Assembly (NCBI GenBank): GCA_028714255.1
Contig: JAQTMR010000002.1
Span: 144,544 to 208,543, forward strand
Direction of reading: 5' to 3'
From: Phycisphaerae bacterium
Lineage (GTDB): Bacteria > Planctomycetota > Phycisphaerae > Sedimentisphaerales > Anaerobacaceae
DNA: 64,000 nt
Under the pieces are notes generated by a model. That model was not told the origin of the DNA, searched no databases, and saw nothing but the letters and a program-made list of their open reading frames with translations. Positions 8,957 through 17,021 of the stretch are shown piece by piece (position 1 is the stretch's first letter; every line of letters starts with the position of its first letter). Position numbers and translations under genes: made by a program.

Positions 8957-11146
8957 TTAGAACATAGGTTCGAGTCCGGTCGCGGGATGGCCGGCCTTGG
9001 TAATAAATTCGAGGACCTGCTCTTCGGTAACGGCGGATGTCTCGTCGGCGATTTTGTCGAGGAAATCTCCTCCGCCAAGTCCGAGCTCGTCGGCCCTTTT
9101 TGCGAAAGCATCCCTGATTTCATTTTTGAGCACAGAAGGCATCCAGACGATTCGTTTGATACCGCCTTCGGCAGCGATAAATTTCCTTGAGCAGATGTAG
9201 TGCTTGGAATGTCCGATGAAGCCGGGCGTCTGGTTTCCGCCGCCGACGGTTCCGGCGAGGGTAGAGAATTTCATTCCGCAGGGAGTCATCTCGGGGAACT
9301 CTCTGTTGACGACCATTATTCCGCCTGTCGAAGGCAGGACGGCGGCGATACATTCGAAGCAGCCGCAGGAAGTCATCGGGTCGATAATCATACTGTACTG
9401 GCTCATTTGTGCGACGTTGCCGCCGCTGGCCTTTAAGACGAAATCGTTAATTTTGTCCCACTGTCCGACGGTCGGCTCGATTGATTTGCCTTTTGGAATG
9501 GGCTGATTTGCGCCGGCGGGGTTGATTTCATAAGCAGCCCGGCAATCGAGCCAGCTGTAAGCTCCGCACAAGCCGGGCCTTTCCGGCGAAATTATACACA
9601 CGTGGTTCGGGGCGAAGCTCTGACAGAGGGTACATGAGTAAAAAGTTTCTATGTCCTCATCGACCATGCCTGCCAGTCGGGCATCACGGTCGGCGTAAAC
9701 TTTGGACGCCTGCTCGCGCAGCTTCACGACGTCGGCTTCATCGCTGTATATTTTGACCTGCACCTTGTCGAGGACGTTCGAATACTGCTCGTGATACATC
9801 GCGTGAAGAAGTTTTCCGATGTGTTCGAGTTTGAAGCCCGCCTTTGCGGCGTTTTTGCTGATTCTGATCCATATAGTATCGCGCTGGCCCATGTGCCACA
9901 GGCCCTGCGCTTCGTTCATAAAGGTATGAACCTGTCTTTCGAGGACAGGCTCGAAGTCGGCCTGCATTTTTCTTCCGGCGACTTCGACGATAATAGCCAG
10001 AGGCAATTTCCCGGCCTCTTCCACCGAATCAACGTCCGGGCCATAGACATCTATTTTTCCGTCTTCGACCTCTGCGACGTCGAGCATTCGAATCCATTCG
10101 AGTGCGGGCGTTCTCTGGCCGCCGAATTCGATTTGCATATCTTCTTTTCTAATACGTTCGCCTTCGAAGGCCGGGCTGTAAGAGACAGGGATGGGTACTT
10201 CGGAGATTTTTATTTTCAGGCCGCGAACTTCGATGGCTTTTTCCACTATTTTGTCGTGAGGGATATTGGAGACGACGTGCTCGTAGGTACATACGCCTGT
10301 GGGCAGAATCTGGGGGATGTCGGAATCTGCGATGACGGGGAAGCCGAAGTTGATTGCGCCTGCGGCGGCGGCGTACCATTCGTCAGTGACTTTGCCAAGC
10401 GCAAGGACGAAGGCGAAGACCCTGTTTTTATTGTATTGAAGATTTCGGGTGAAGTCGCCCGGCTGGACGCCGCCGAAGCTTAAGGCGGCCCTGCTGGCGA
10501 AGCCGAGGGCGTAAGCGGCTGCGGAAATGTCGCGGCCGAAGGGTACAAGACGGGTGTCCCAGCCTAACTCAACGCCGCCTTCGACTAACTGCTCGGCGAA
10601 AGAAGTTCCGTTATCGTTACCTGCCATAAAGACGTACAAGCTTCTTTCCTGGCATTTGCGGGCGATTGTGACGGCGGTTTCCACATCAGGGGCTGCACCG
10701 ACAATGGCGGCAAAACCCGGAGCCGAGCCATCGACGAACTGAATGCCTCGTTCGCGGAGGATTATGTCATCTGCGGCGCCGAGCCAAATGCCATCGACGG
10801 GATTGGGGCCGATTAGATATTTGCAGGCTTCAATAATTTCCGCGGCGAAAAGTGTAGCCATGCCTGCATCGAGTGTCGGGCCGAGGTACGGCAGCCATAA
10901 ATCGTCATCGACCAGCGGAGGCATGAGAGGTTTTATTTCTTCGGCCATTACGGTTTCGAAGTCGGCCAGTGTCTCTACGACCCGGCCGGTCATCGAATAG
11001 ATAATTGGTATGTAATAGCCGGTGTTCGGGAACTCGACCTTGCAGTCTCTGCCTTTTTGCTCGATTGCTTTTACAAGTACATGCTCGGCATGTTTGACAA
11101 TGTTATGAGCGCCGCGTATTGCTGCTGAAGCTATGATTTTCGACAT
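8957..11146 (-). CDS. acsB: Acetyl-CoA synthase, full-length bacterial form (AcsB)
   Basis: The 729-residue protein has the long bacterial form with the N-terminal CODH-contacting domain that archaeal CdhC lacks. The A-cluster ligands are visible: SCTLCQSFAPNHVC, then GLCGAYSWLDC, and the Cys-Gly-Cys of TSCGCFECI, whose two cysteines and backbone hold the distal nickel. The enzyme condenses CO arriving through the CODH tunnel, the corrinoid methyl group and CoA into acetyl-CoA, and can run backwards. It starts 23 bases downstream of acsA, so the two are surely co-transcribed. Confidence 0.97.
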   Translation of the reverse strand: MSKIIASAAIRGAHNIVKHAEHVLVKAIEQKGRDCKVEFPNTGYYIPIIYSMTGRVVETLADFETVMAEEIKPLMPPLVDDDLWLPYLGPTLDAGMATLFAAEIIEACKYLIGPNPVDGIWLGAADDIILRERGIQFVDGSAPGFAAIVGAAPDVETAVTIARKCQERSLYVFMAGNDNGTSFAEQLVEGGVELGWDTRLVPFGRDISAAAYALGFASRAALSFGGVQPGDFTRNLQYNKNRVFAFVLALGKVTDEWYAAAAGAINFGFPVIADSDIPQILPTGVCTYEHVVSNIPHDKIVEKAIEVRGLKIKISEVPIPVSYSPAFEGERIRKEDMQIEFGGQRTPALEWIRMLDVAEVEDGKIDVYGPDVDSVEEAGKLPLAIIVEVAGRKMQADFEPVLERQVHTFMNEAQGLWHMGQRDTIWIRISKNAAKAGFKLEHIGKLLHAMYHEQYSNVLDKVQVKIYSDEADVVKLREQASKVYADRDARLAGMVDEDIETFYSCTLCQSFAPNHVCIISPERPGLCGAYSWLDCRAAYEINPAGANQPIPKGKSIEPTVGQWDKINDFVLKASGGNVAQMSQYSMIIDPMTSCGCFECIAAVLPSTGGIMVVNREFPEMTPCGMKFSTLAGTVGGGNQTPGFIGHSKHYICSRKFIAAEGGIKRIVWMPSVLKNEIRDAFAKRADELGLGGGDFLDKIADETSAVTEEQVLEFITKAGHPATGLEPMF

Positions 11147-11169
11147 TTACAAAGTCTCCTGTTTTCGAT

Positions 11170-13113
11170 TTATATCGCCAGTGCCCGGCGTTCTTCCATA
11201 TCGTAAAGTTTGCGGTCCTTTTTGGTGTTTATTCCGAGTGCGTCACGTTTCGCCTCAATGTGTTTAATCATTAATCTTGCTGCCTTGACGGGGTCCTTTT
11301 CGAAGGCCCATTTGCCGCCGAGTTCTTTTTCGATTTCGTCAGTTAAGTATTTCGTCAGTTTCTCGGCGCCGAGTACGGGCAGCGGTTCGCCGACAACGGT
11401 AAAGACTCCGGAAGCTACGAAATACATGCCGATTGAAACAGCTTTTTCGGACATCCATTCCGGAGCTGCGCCTGCGACGGGTAAATCGGAGATGTCATCG
11501 CCGAGTCCGCCTTCGGCGACGATGTTTGCGAGGATTGTGAGAATCCTGCTGTTATCTACGCAGGAGCCGACGTGCAGTACGGGCGGGATGCCTAAAGTTT
11601 CGCAAATTTCACGCAGGCCCTGGCCGCAGTATTTTTCGGCGGCTTCGGGCCTCATCAGGCCGGCCTTGCCCGCGGCCATCGCACCGCAGCCGGTGCTGAC
11701 GACTAAGACATCATTTTTGATAAGCTCTTTTATCATTTCAATGTGGCAGTAATCGTGCATCTGCTTCGGATTGTTGCAGCCGACGACGCCTGCTGCGCCT
11801 CGCAGGCGTCCGGAGATGATAGCGTCGTTTAATGGACGGTAGCTCCGGCGGAAGCTGCCGCCGAGGGCGTAGTAAATATTTTCAGTTGTGAAGCCTGCGA
11901 TGCCGCGTTCGGTGATTTTGGGAATCTTGATTTCGCTTTTTCTGTTGGTGAAATTTTCGATAGCGGTTTTGATTATTTGCCGGGCTATCTGAACAGCTTT
12001 ATCTTCACGAAACTCGATGTGTTCGGCGCCGACTATTTTGCATTTCGGCGAGGTCGTGATTAGCTTGGTGTGGAAGCAACTGCACAGAGAGCTTAGGGCA
12101 GGCATAATACACTGCACATCCACGAGCATTACGTCAACTGCTCCGGTCATTATGGCCAGTTCCTGCTGGAGGAAGTTGCCCGCGACGGGGATGCCGTGAC
12201 GCATTAATATTTCGTTTGCGGTGCAGCAGATACCTGCGATGTTGATTCCGTCGGCGCCTTTTTCTTTTGCGAACTTTAGCAGTTCAGATTCCTGTGATAC
12301 TGCAACAACGATATCGGAAAGAGTCGGTTCGTGGCCATGCACGATTATATTGACCTTCTTTTTGTCGAGTACGCCGAGGTTTGCACCGAAGCGAATTGGC
12401 TGGGGACTACCAAATAAAATATCGGAAAGCTCGGTTGCGATAAGTGAGCCGCCCCATCCGTCAGCCAGACTGCATCGCACGCCCTGCTTGATTAGATTTT
12501 TGTAATCCGAGCCGACGCCCATATGTGTCGTGTGCATAATCTCAACGACTTCGCGGTCTATGGAACGAGGTGTTACGCCGAGCTGGTTCCAGAGTTTTTG
12601 TCTTGTCTTCGGTGCGTAAGCGGCGGCGGTGGCTAAAGCGCCATCCTGCCTGCCGAATTCGTTCATTACTACATCGGAGAGGTCTTTGGCGATTTCCTTT
12701 ATAGACCGGCCTTTGGTATTAATGCCGTACCTTGTTGCGACTGCTTTAAGTTTGTTTTCGTCTTTTATCATATAGTCGCAGGATTCGCTTTCGACGACCA
12801 TCTTGAATGTATGTGCGATGTCACGGCCATGGTCGGAATGTGCGGCTGCACCCGCGGCAATCATTCGCAGCATATTTCTGGCGGCAATCGTGTCGGCGTC
12901 TGCGCCGCATATGCCGGTCTGCGGGCCTTCACCGAACGGGTCAACCCTGCATGGTCCCATCGAGCAGTTCCTACAGCAGATACCGAGTTTGCCGAAGCCG
13001 CACTGGGGCTGCTGTTGTTCGAGTCTTTCCCATGCGTTTTCTATGCCTGCGTCGGCCATATGTTTAAGCATTTCCTGAGATGCTTTATCGATGCTGCGTT
13101 CTTTCGGTTCCAT
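11170..13113 (-). CDS. acsA: Anaerobic Ni-Fe carbon monoxide dehydrogenase catalytic subunit (AcsA/CooS)
   Basis: The 647-residue protein has the N-terminal cysteines for the D- and B-clusters (Cys38, 46, 47, 50, 55 and 69; GICCRNCSMGPC). All C-cluster ligands are recognisable: the His of HGHEPTLSD, and the Cys of GICCTANE, VDVQC, GVVGCNNP, STGCGAMAAGKAG and HVGSCVDNSR. It interconverts CO2 and CO and feeds CO to AcsB. Retention of every ligand argues for an active enzyme. The 160-base gap upstream contains a palindromic element pair, so acsA may have its own promoter or modified read-through from the ferredoxin/flavoprotein genes. Confidence 0.97.
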   Translation of the reverse strand: MEPKERSIDKASQEMLKHMADAGIENAWERLEQQQPQCGFGKLGICCRNCSMGPCRVDPFGEGPQTGICGADADTIAARNMLRMIAAGAAAHSDHGRDIAHTFKMVVESESCDYMIKDENKLKAVATRYGINTKGRSIKEIAKDLSDVVMNEFGRQDGALATAAAYAPKTRQKLWNQLGVTPRSIDREVVEIMHTTHMGVGSDYKNLIKQGVRCSLADGWGGSLIATELSDILFGSPQPIRFGANLGVLDKKKVNIIVHGHEPTLSDIVVAVSQESELLKFAKEKGADGINIAGICCTANEILMRHGIPVAGNFLQQELAIMTGAVDVMLVDVQCIMPALSSLCSCFHTKLITTSPKCKIVGAEHIEFREDKAVQIARQIIKTAIENFTNRKSEIKIPKITERGIAGFTTENIYYALGGSFRRSYRPLNDAIISGRLRGAAGVVGCNNPKQMHDYCHIEMIKELIKNDVLVVSTGCGAMAAGKAGLMRPEAAEKYCGQGLREICETLGIPPVLHVGSCVDNSRILTILANIVAEGGLGDDISDLPVAGAAPEWMSEKAVSIGMYFVASGVFTVVGEPLPVLGAEKLTKYLTDEIEKELGGKWAFEKDPVKAARLMIKHIEAKRDALGINTKKDRKLYDMEERRALAI

Positions 13114-13156
13114 ATACTACCTCGCTTTACTAATTACGTTCAGATAAACAATTACT

Positions 13157-13228
13157 GTCACTCCTGCGCAAGCAGGAGTCCAGAAGCTTCTGATAGAATA
13201 ACTGGATTCCCGCTTTCGCGGGAATGAC
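13157..13228. repeat. Paired palindromic element (GTCATTCCCGC...GCGGGAAT type)
   Basis: Two hairpins face each other. 13157-13183 contains CTCCTGC-gcaa-GCAGGAG and 13202-13228 contains ATTCCCGC-tttc-GCGGGAAT. The halves are mutually complementary at GTCA...TCCAG and CTGGA...TGAC. The wording resembles the ATTCCC...GGGAAT small repeats seen in many bacteria. It sits between acsA and the flavoprotein gene. Confidence 0.85.
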
Positions 13229-13272
13229 ATTTTTGTTTATAAAACAATGTTTCATTAAATATCCAAAAGTTA

Positions 13273-14640
13273 CTAATTCATATTTTTTTCTGCCATCGCT
13301 AAAACCTGTTCTGCTCCTGTGGTTTCAACGACGACGGCTGATTTTTGAGCGTGCACTAACGCCTCGGCAAATTTCGCACGGGGCGAATTGAATCTTTGCA
13401 GAAATTCTTTTCTGTCTTCTGATTCTAATACAGCCTTGTATAGCTGCCAGGCGAACTGTGAGCCGTGCTTTTTAGCCACGAGTTGGGCGCCAACAATTTT
13501 ATCATCGGGGTCAGTTAGGATTTTCGCGGCCTCGAACGAATTCGCTGCCGAATTTTTTATAGATGATTTCGGGACGTTTAAATCGTGTATCTTTACTTTC
13601 AAACCAACTTCCTTTGCGGTGGTGGTGCTATGTCCAATACTGAAAATCTGCAAGCCCAGAATATCATCGGCCTGGGCACGCAGGAATCCTTTAGATTGCT
13701 GATTTGCACCGGCTGCGTTTGCGCCGGCGATTTTGCCGGCAAAGGCACCGATGCTTCCTACAGGAGAATAAACAAAACTGCCCGTATCCATATCGGGACT
13801 TTCCGCACAGTCGCCCGCGGCGTATATATCTCTTGCCGAGGTTTCCATACGGCTATCTACTTTGATTGCGCCGGTCGAGCCGAGTTCGATTCCGCATTTT
13901 TCCGCGAGCGCAACATTTGGTTTCATGCCCGTGCCTATTACGACAAGGTCGGCGGCGATTTTGGCGCACTTGTGAACGACATATTCGACTTGGTCGGCTC
14001 CGCCGATTTCAGATATTGTTTCGTCGGGGAGCATTTTTAATCCCTGCTGCTCGAACTTCGCAGTGAGGATGTCTGAAATATCCGGCTCAAGCAGTTTTCT
14101 AAGAATCCTCGAACGGACGTTGAAGTAAACATCGAGGCCTTTGTGCATCAGGGCCTCGGCGATTTCGAGAGCGATAAAGCCTGCGCCAATTACCACGGCT
14201 GATTTTGCGTTCTTCGCGGCCTCTATGATTTCAACGGCGGCTTCGTAAGTGGTAAATGTGCAAACGCCCTTTTTATCAGAGCCTTTGATTTTCGGAATCA
14301 AGGGAGTAGCACCGGCGGCTAAAACTACCACGTCGTAAGGCAGTTTCTCTTCTTTGCCTGCGGATAGAATAGAGATTGTTTTGTTTTTCGGGTCGATGTT
14401 TGTGACTTCAGCGGGGCAAATCATTTTAATATTATGTTTAGCCAGCGTTTCCTGTGAGAAGATTTTCGCCCCGGCGGGTTCTGTTATGAAGCCTGCGATA
14501 AGCGCAGGGATTGCGGGTCTGCGGTAAGGGACGCGGTCGCCCGTTACTGCCGTTACCTCTGCGCCGCCGTCCTGTTTAGCTGCGGAAATCGCGGCCATCA
14601 TCCCTGCGGCACTGGCACCAATTACAACAATCCTTTTCAC
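13273..14640 (-). CDS. FAD-dependent pyridine nucleotide-disulfide-family oxidoreductase (CooF partner)
   Basis: The 455-residue protein opens with the FAD dinucleotide motif VIGASAAGMMAAISAAKQ, has a second NAD(P)H-binding Rossmann motif near residue 150 (SAVVIGAGFIALEIAEAL), and the FAD contact VDSRMETSARDIYAAGDCAE. This is the NADH oxidase/rubredoxin-reductase group; no redox-active CxxxxC disulfide is visible. Such proteins are found beside CODH and CooF in other bacteria and are thought to pass electrons from CO oxidation to NAD(P)+ or the reverse. The ferredoxin gene stops only 3 bases before this start, supporting a functional pair. Confidence 0.82.
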   Translation of the reverse strand: MKRIVVIGASAAGMMAAISAAKQDGGAEVTAVTGDRVPYRRPAIPALIAGFITEPAGAKIFSQETLAKHNIKMICPAEVTNIDPKNKTISILSAGKEEKLPYDVVVLAAGATPLIPKIKGSDKKGVCTFTTYEAAVEIIEAAKNAKSAVVIGAGFIALEIAEALMHKGLDVYFNVRSRILRKLLEPDISDILTAKFEQQGLKMLPDETISEIGGADQVEYVVHKCAKIAADLVVIGTGMKPNVALAEKCGIELGSTGAIKVDSRMETSARDIYAAGDCAESPDMDTGSFVYSPVGSIGAFAGKIAGANAAGANQQSKGFLRAQADDILGLQIFSIGHSTTTAKEVGLKVKIHDLNVPKSSIKNSAANSFEAAKILTDPDDKIVGAQLVAKKHGSQFAWQLYKAVLESEDRKEFLQRFNSPRAKFAEALVHAQKSAVVVETTGAEQVLAMAEKNMN

Positions 14641-14643
14641 CGG

Positions 14644-15192
14644 TTATTTTCCCCCGCGCCCAGCATCCCTTGCGGGGCTTTTCTTTTTGATTTCTTCGGC
14701 AAGCTGTTTTGACGCCGCTGCGCGTTTCGGCTTTGTTAATTCTTTGAATGATACGAGTTTCATTGCTTTTGTAGGGCAGGCCTCGATGCAGGCGGGCTGC
14801 TGTCCGTCTTCCAATCGCTGCCAGCACATATCGCATTTAATAATCGCCCGTCCCTCCGGCCCGATTTGCAAAACGCCGAAAGGGCAGATGAGCATACATA
14901 GCTTGCACCCGATACATAAATCCTGATTAACTGTAACGGGGCTTTGTTCGTTCAGCCTTTGAATCGCTCCGGTGGGACAAATCTCGACGCAGAGCGGAGC
15001 TTCGCAATGCCGGCATTGAATCGGAACGGCAAATTCGTCTGCGCTTTCTACGGTAACCATCCGTAAAGGCTTCGGCGATTCGGCGACAGCTTCTTCGAGC
15101 ACTTTCGATTTCGAATGCGCGACGGCGCATGCCAGCTCACAGCTTTTGCAAGCGAGGCACTTTTCGATATTTACTACAATGGTTTTATCCAC
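14644..15192 (-). CDS. cooF: CooF-type 4x[4Fe-4S] ferredoxin
   Basis: Four cysteine groups (CLACKSCELAC; CRHCEAPLCVEICP; CIGCKLCMLICP; CDMCW plus CIEACP) give the 16 ligands of four [4Fe-4S] clusters, as in CooF/HycB proteins that take electrons from CODH. The ORF track starts at 15219, but a GTG at 15190-15192 has a clean GGAG site 7 bases upstream and gives an N-terminus (VDKTIVVNIEKC) typical of the family, so I use it: 182 residues. The gene leads the CODH/ACS operon. The basic tail after residue 160 is unusual and may be disordered. Confidence 0.9.
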   Translation of the reverse strand: MDKTIVVNIEKCLACKSCELACAVAHSKSKVLEEAVAESPKPLRMVTVESADEFAVPIQCRHCEAPLCVEICPTGAIQRLNEQSPVTVNQDLCIGCKLCMLICPFGVLQIGPEGRAIIKCDMCWQRLEDGQQPACIEACPTKAMKLVSFKELTKPKRAAASKQLAEEIKKKSPARDAGRGGK

Positions 15193-15619
15193 AGTTTTTC
15201 TCCAATCGGGCTGCGGCAAGGGCTTTGCCCCAGGAACAATTAAACAAAAAACCCACCTCTATCAGGGTGAAAAAAGCGATAATTCCTGATACGCTCCTGC
15301 CAAAATGCCGTCTTGCCTATAAATACGCTTCTTACGGAGAGGAGTTCTTTGTTTCCTGCACCCCACTGCTTCGCTTTGCGAAGCAAAGCGTGGGGGCGGG
15401 TCTGCCAGTATTTAAGATAAAAGACGAATTATATTCGATATTTCGAGAAGTTGCATAGTATTTTCTGTTTTTGGCTTTTTTGGTCGTAATTTGGCGTAAA
15501 GAGCGCTGTTTAAGGGGCAAAGCCGGAGAGTTGTTGCATAAATAAATCGCTTTCTATATTATGAAATTTTTAGAGATTTAATTGTCAGCAATCACAAATT
15601 TAACAAGGCACGTAAAAAA
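15193..15619. promoter_or_regulatory. Divergent control region between the CODH/ACS operon and the DUF3786/CooC pair
   Basis: About 430 bases without a gene. It holds a T-flanked short hairpin (around 15245-15275, CACC/GGTG, T-runs on the minus strand), a nested palindrome at 15361-15395, and a plus-strand promoter candidate TTGTTG (15531-15536), 18-base spacer, TATATT (15555-15560). No clear -35/-10 pair was found for the minus-strand operon. Confidence 0.5.
15361..15395. repeat. Nested palindrome
   Basis: Outer arms CCCCAC (15361-15366) and GTGGGG (15390-15395) enclose a perfect inner stem GCTTCGC-ttt-GCGAAGC (15368-15384). The design, C-rich outer arms and a short inner hairpin, is shared with the palindrome at 28809-28845. 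There is no U-tract, so a terminator role is not supported. Confidence 0.8.
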
Positions 15620-16207
15620 ATGGCAAACGACGGACTTTGGCAGCAGGTTCTAAAGCTCAATGGGCAGGAAACGGCCCAACGGGCGAAGTGCCGGTATTTA
15701 TCCGATTCGCAGAGTTATATCATAACGCTGCTGAACCGCGAATATACGGTTGAACTGTCGGAGAAAAAGATACCGAATGCGGGATTTGCCGAGGAGCTTA
15801 GTATTCTTACTTGCCTGATAAATTCCAAAGATTTGCCGGTCGCTAACAAGTTAAAGACGGCTCATCAGCTTCCGGAAGGGCAATTTTTTTTCAGAGGGCA
15901 TCACAAGTTGGCTACTGAAAAATTAGAAGAGGCCTTCGGGCAATTTCCTGAAAGGCTGTATGATATTATGGATAAATTCGGTGGTATAAGGCGCGAATTC
16001 GGCGACGCCTCTATCGAATTATATGTTCTGCCTCGTGTTCCTCTGACAATAGTAATTTGGCGAGGCGATGAGGAATTCGGCGCGCGGGCGTCAGTTTTGT
16101 TCGACGAGACCGCGGCCGAGCAAATGCCGCTCGATGCGTTATGGGTGTCGGCGAATCTGGCGATTAAGACATTGGCAAAAGAAGTAACCAGTGAAAAACA
16201 CGGTTAG
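15620..16207 (+). CDS. DUF3786 domain protein associated with CODH/ACS
   Basis: The 195-residue soluble protein fits the DUF3786 pattern as I know it: a middle segment with the FFRGHHKL stretch and a C-terminal part with VPLTIVIWRGDEEFGARASVLFD. DUF3786 proteins recur beside CODH/ACS and corrinoid-methyltransferase genes in anaerobes, but their biochemical role is unknown. The next gene, a CooC-type ATPase, starts 23 bases later on the same strand, so the two probably form an operon divergent from the acs genes. The ribosome site is weak (aagg 13 bases upstream). Confidence 0.8.
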   Translation: MANDGLWQQVLKLNGQETAQRAKCRYLSDSQSYIITLLNREYTVELSEKKIPNAGFAEELSILTCLINSKDLPVANKLKTAHQLPEGQFFFRGHHKLATEKLEEAFGQFPERLYDIMDKFGGIRREFGDASIELYVLPRVPLTIVIWRGDEEFGARASVLFDETAAEQMPLDALWVSANLAIKTLAKEVTSEKHG

Positions 16208-16230
16208 TAATACTGTAAAGGGCGATATCG

Positions 16231-17019
16231 ATGACCGAGACAAAAATTTCCCGTGGGGTTAAGATAGCAATCGGCGGCAAGGGAGGCGTTGGTAAGACAA
16301 CTATCTGTGCCGTTTTGGCGCAATTGTTCGCCGAAGATGGTTTAGACGTTTTGGCGATTGACGCTGACCCGAATACCAATCTTGCTTTGGCTTTCGGGTT
16401 ATCTTCCGGCCGAAGCCCCCTGCCTCTTGTGAAAATGGAGGAGCTGGTCGCCGAGCGCACCGGCAGTAAGGGGCAGGCGGCGGGAGCGTATTTCCGGTTG
16501 AATCCAAAGGTAAGCGACTTGCCTGAGAAATACTGGGTCGAAGCGGGCGGCGTAAAGCTATTGGTTCTCGGCGGGATTACACAAGCCGGGGCCGGCTGTG
16601 CCTGTCCGGAGGGAGCGTTCTTAAAAGCGATGCTCGGTCATACTATATTAGCGAGGCAGGAAGTTGTTCTGGTTGATTTGGCGGCGGGCGTGGAGTTTAT
16701 GGGCAGGGCCAGCATCGAAGGTATCGACGCTCTGCTGATTGTCACCGAGCCGGGCGGAAGGAGTATCGAAACCACGAAAACAATCGCGAGGATGGGAAGT
16801 GAGCTGGGAATAAAACACATCGCGGCGATAGCGAACAAGATTACGAATTCGGCTCAGGTCGAGGCGATAAAATCTCAATTGGATATTGCCGTTCTGGCGG
16901 AGATTAACTATGACCCTGCGGTGCAGGATGCGGATTTGCATAATGAAGCCGTTTTTGGGGCCGGCGACGAGCTTGTAAACCAGCTGCGAAAAGCAAAAGA
17001 CAAATTGACAAGTTGGTGA
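16231..17019 (+). CDS. cooC: Second CooC-type nickel-insertion ATPase
   Basis: A 262-residue MinD/ParA-fold ATPase with P-loop GGKGGVGKTT (residues 15-24), IDADPNTN, and a CAC motif at Cys123/Cys125, the CooC nickel site. It is clearly different from the ATPase at 4754, which has CYC and a different insert. It is paired with the DUF3786 gene and lies divergent from the acs operon. The likely role is maturation of the nickel site of CODH or ACS. Its stop is almost adjacent to that of the convergent dockerin/CotH gene. Confidence 0.9.
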   Translation: MTETKISRGVKIAIGGKGGVGKTTICAVLAQLFAEDGLDVLAIDADPNTNLALAFGLSSGRSPLPLVKMEELVAERTGSKGQAAGAYFRLNPKVSDLPEKYWVEAGGVKLLVLGGITQAGAGCACPEGAFLKAMLGHTILARQEVVLVDLAAGVEFMGRASIEGIDALLIVTEPGGRSIETTKTIARMGSELGIKHIAAIANKITNSAQVEAIKSQLDIAVLAEINYDPAVQDADLHNEAVFGAGDELVNQLRKAKDKLTSW

Positions 17020-17021
17020 TT

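Noticed and set aside
15245-15275. Riboswitch or attenuator in the acs leader
   Set aside because: Only a four-base stem flanked by T/A runs; too weak to call, noted only within the control region.
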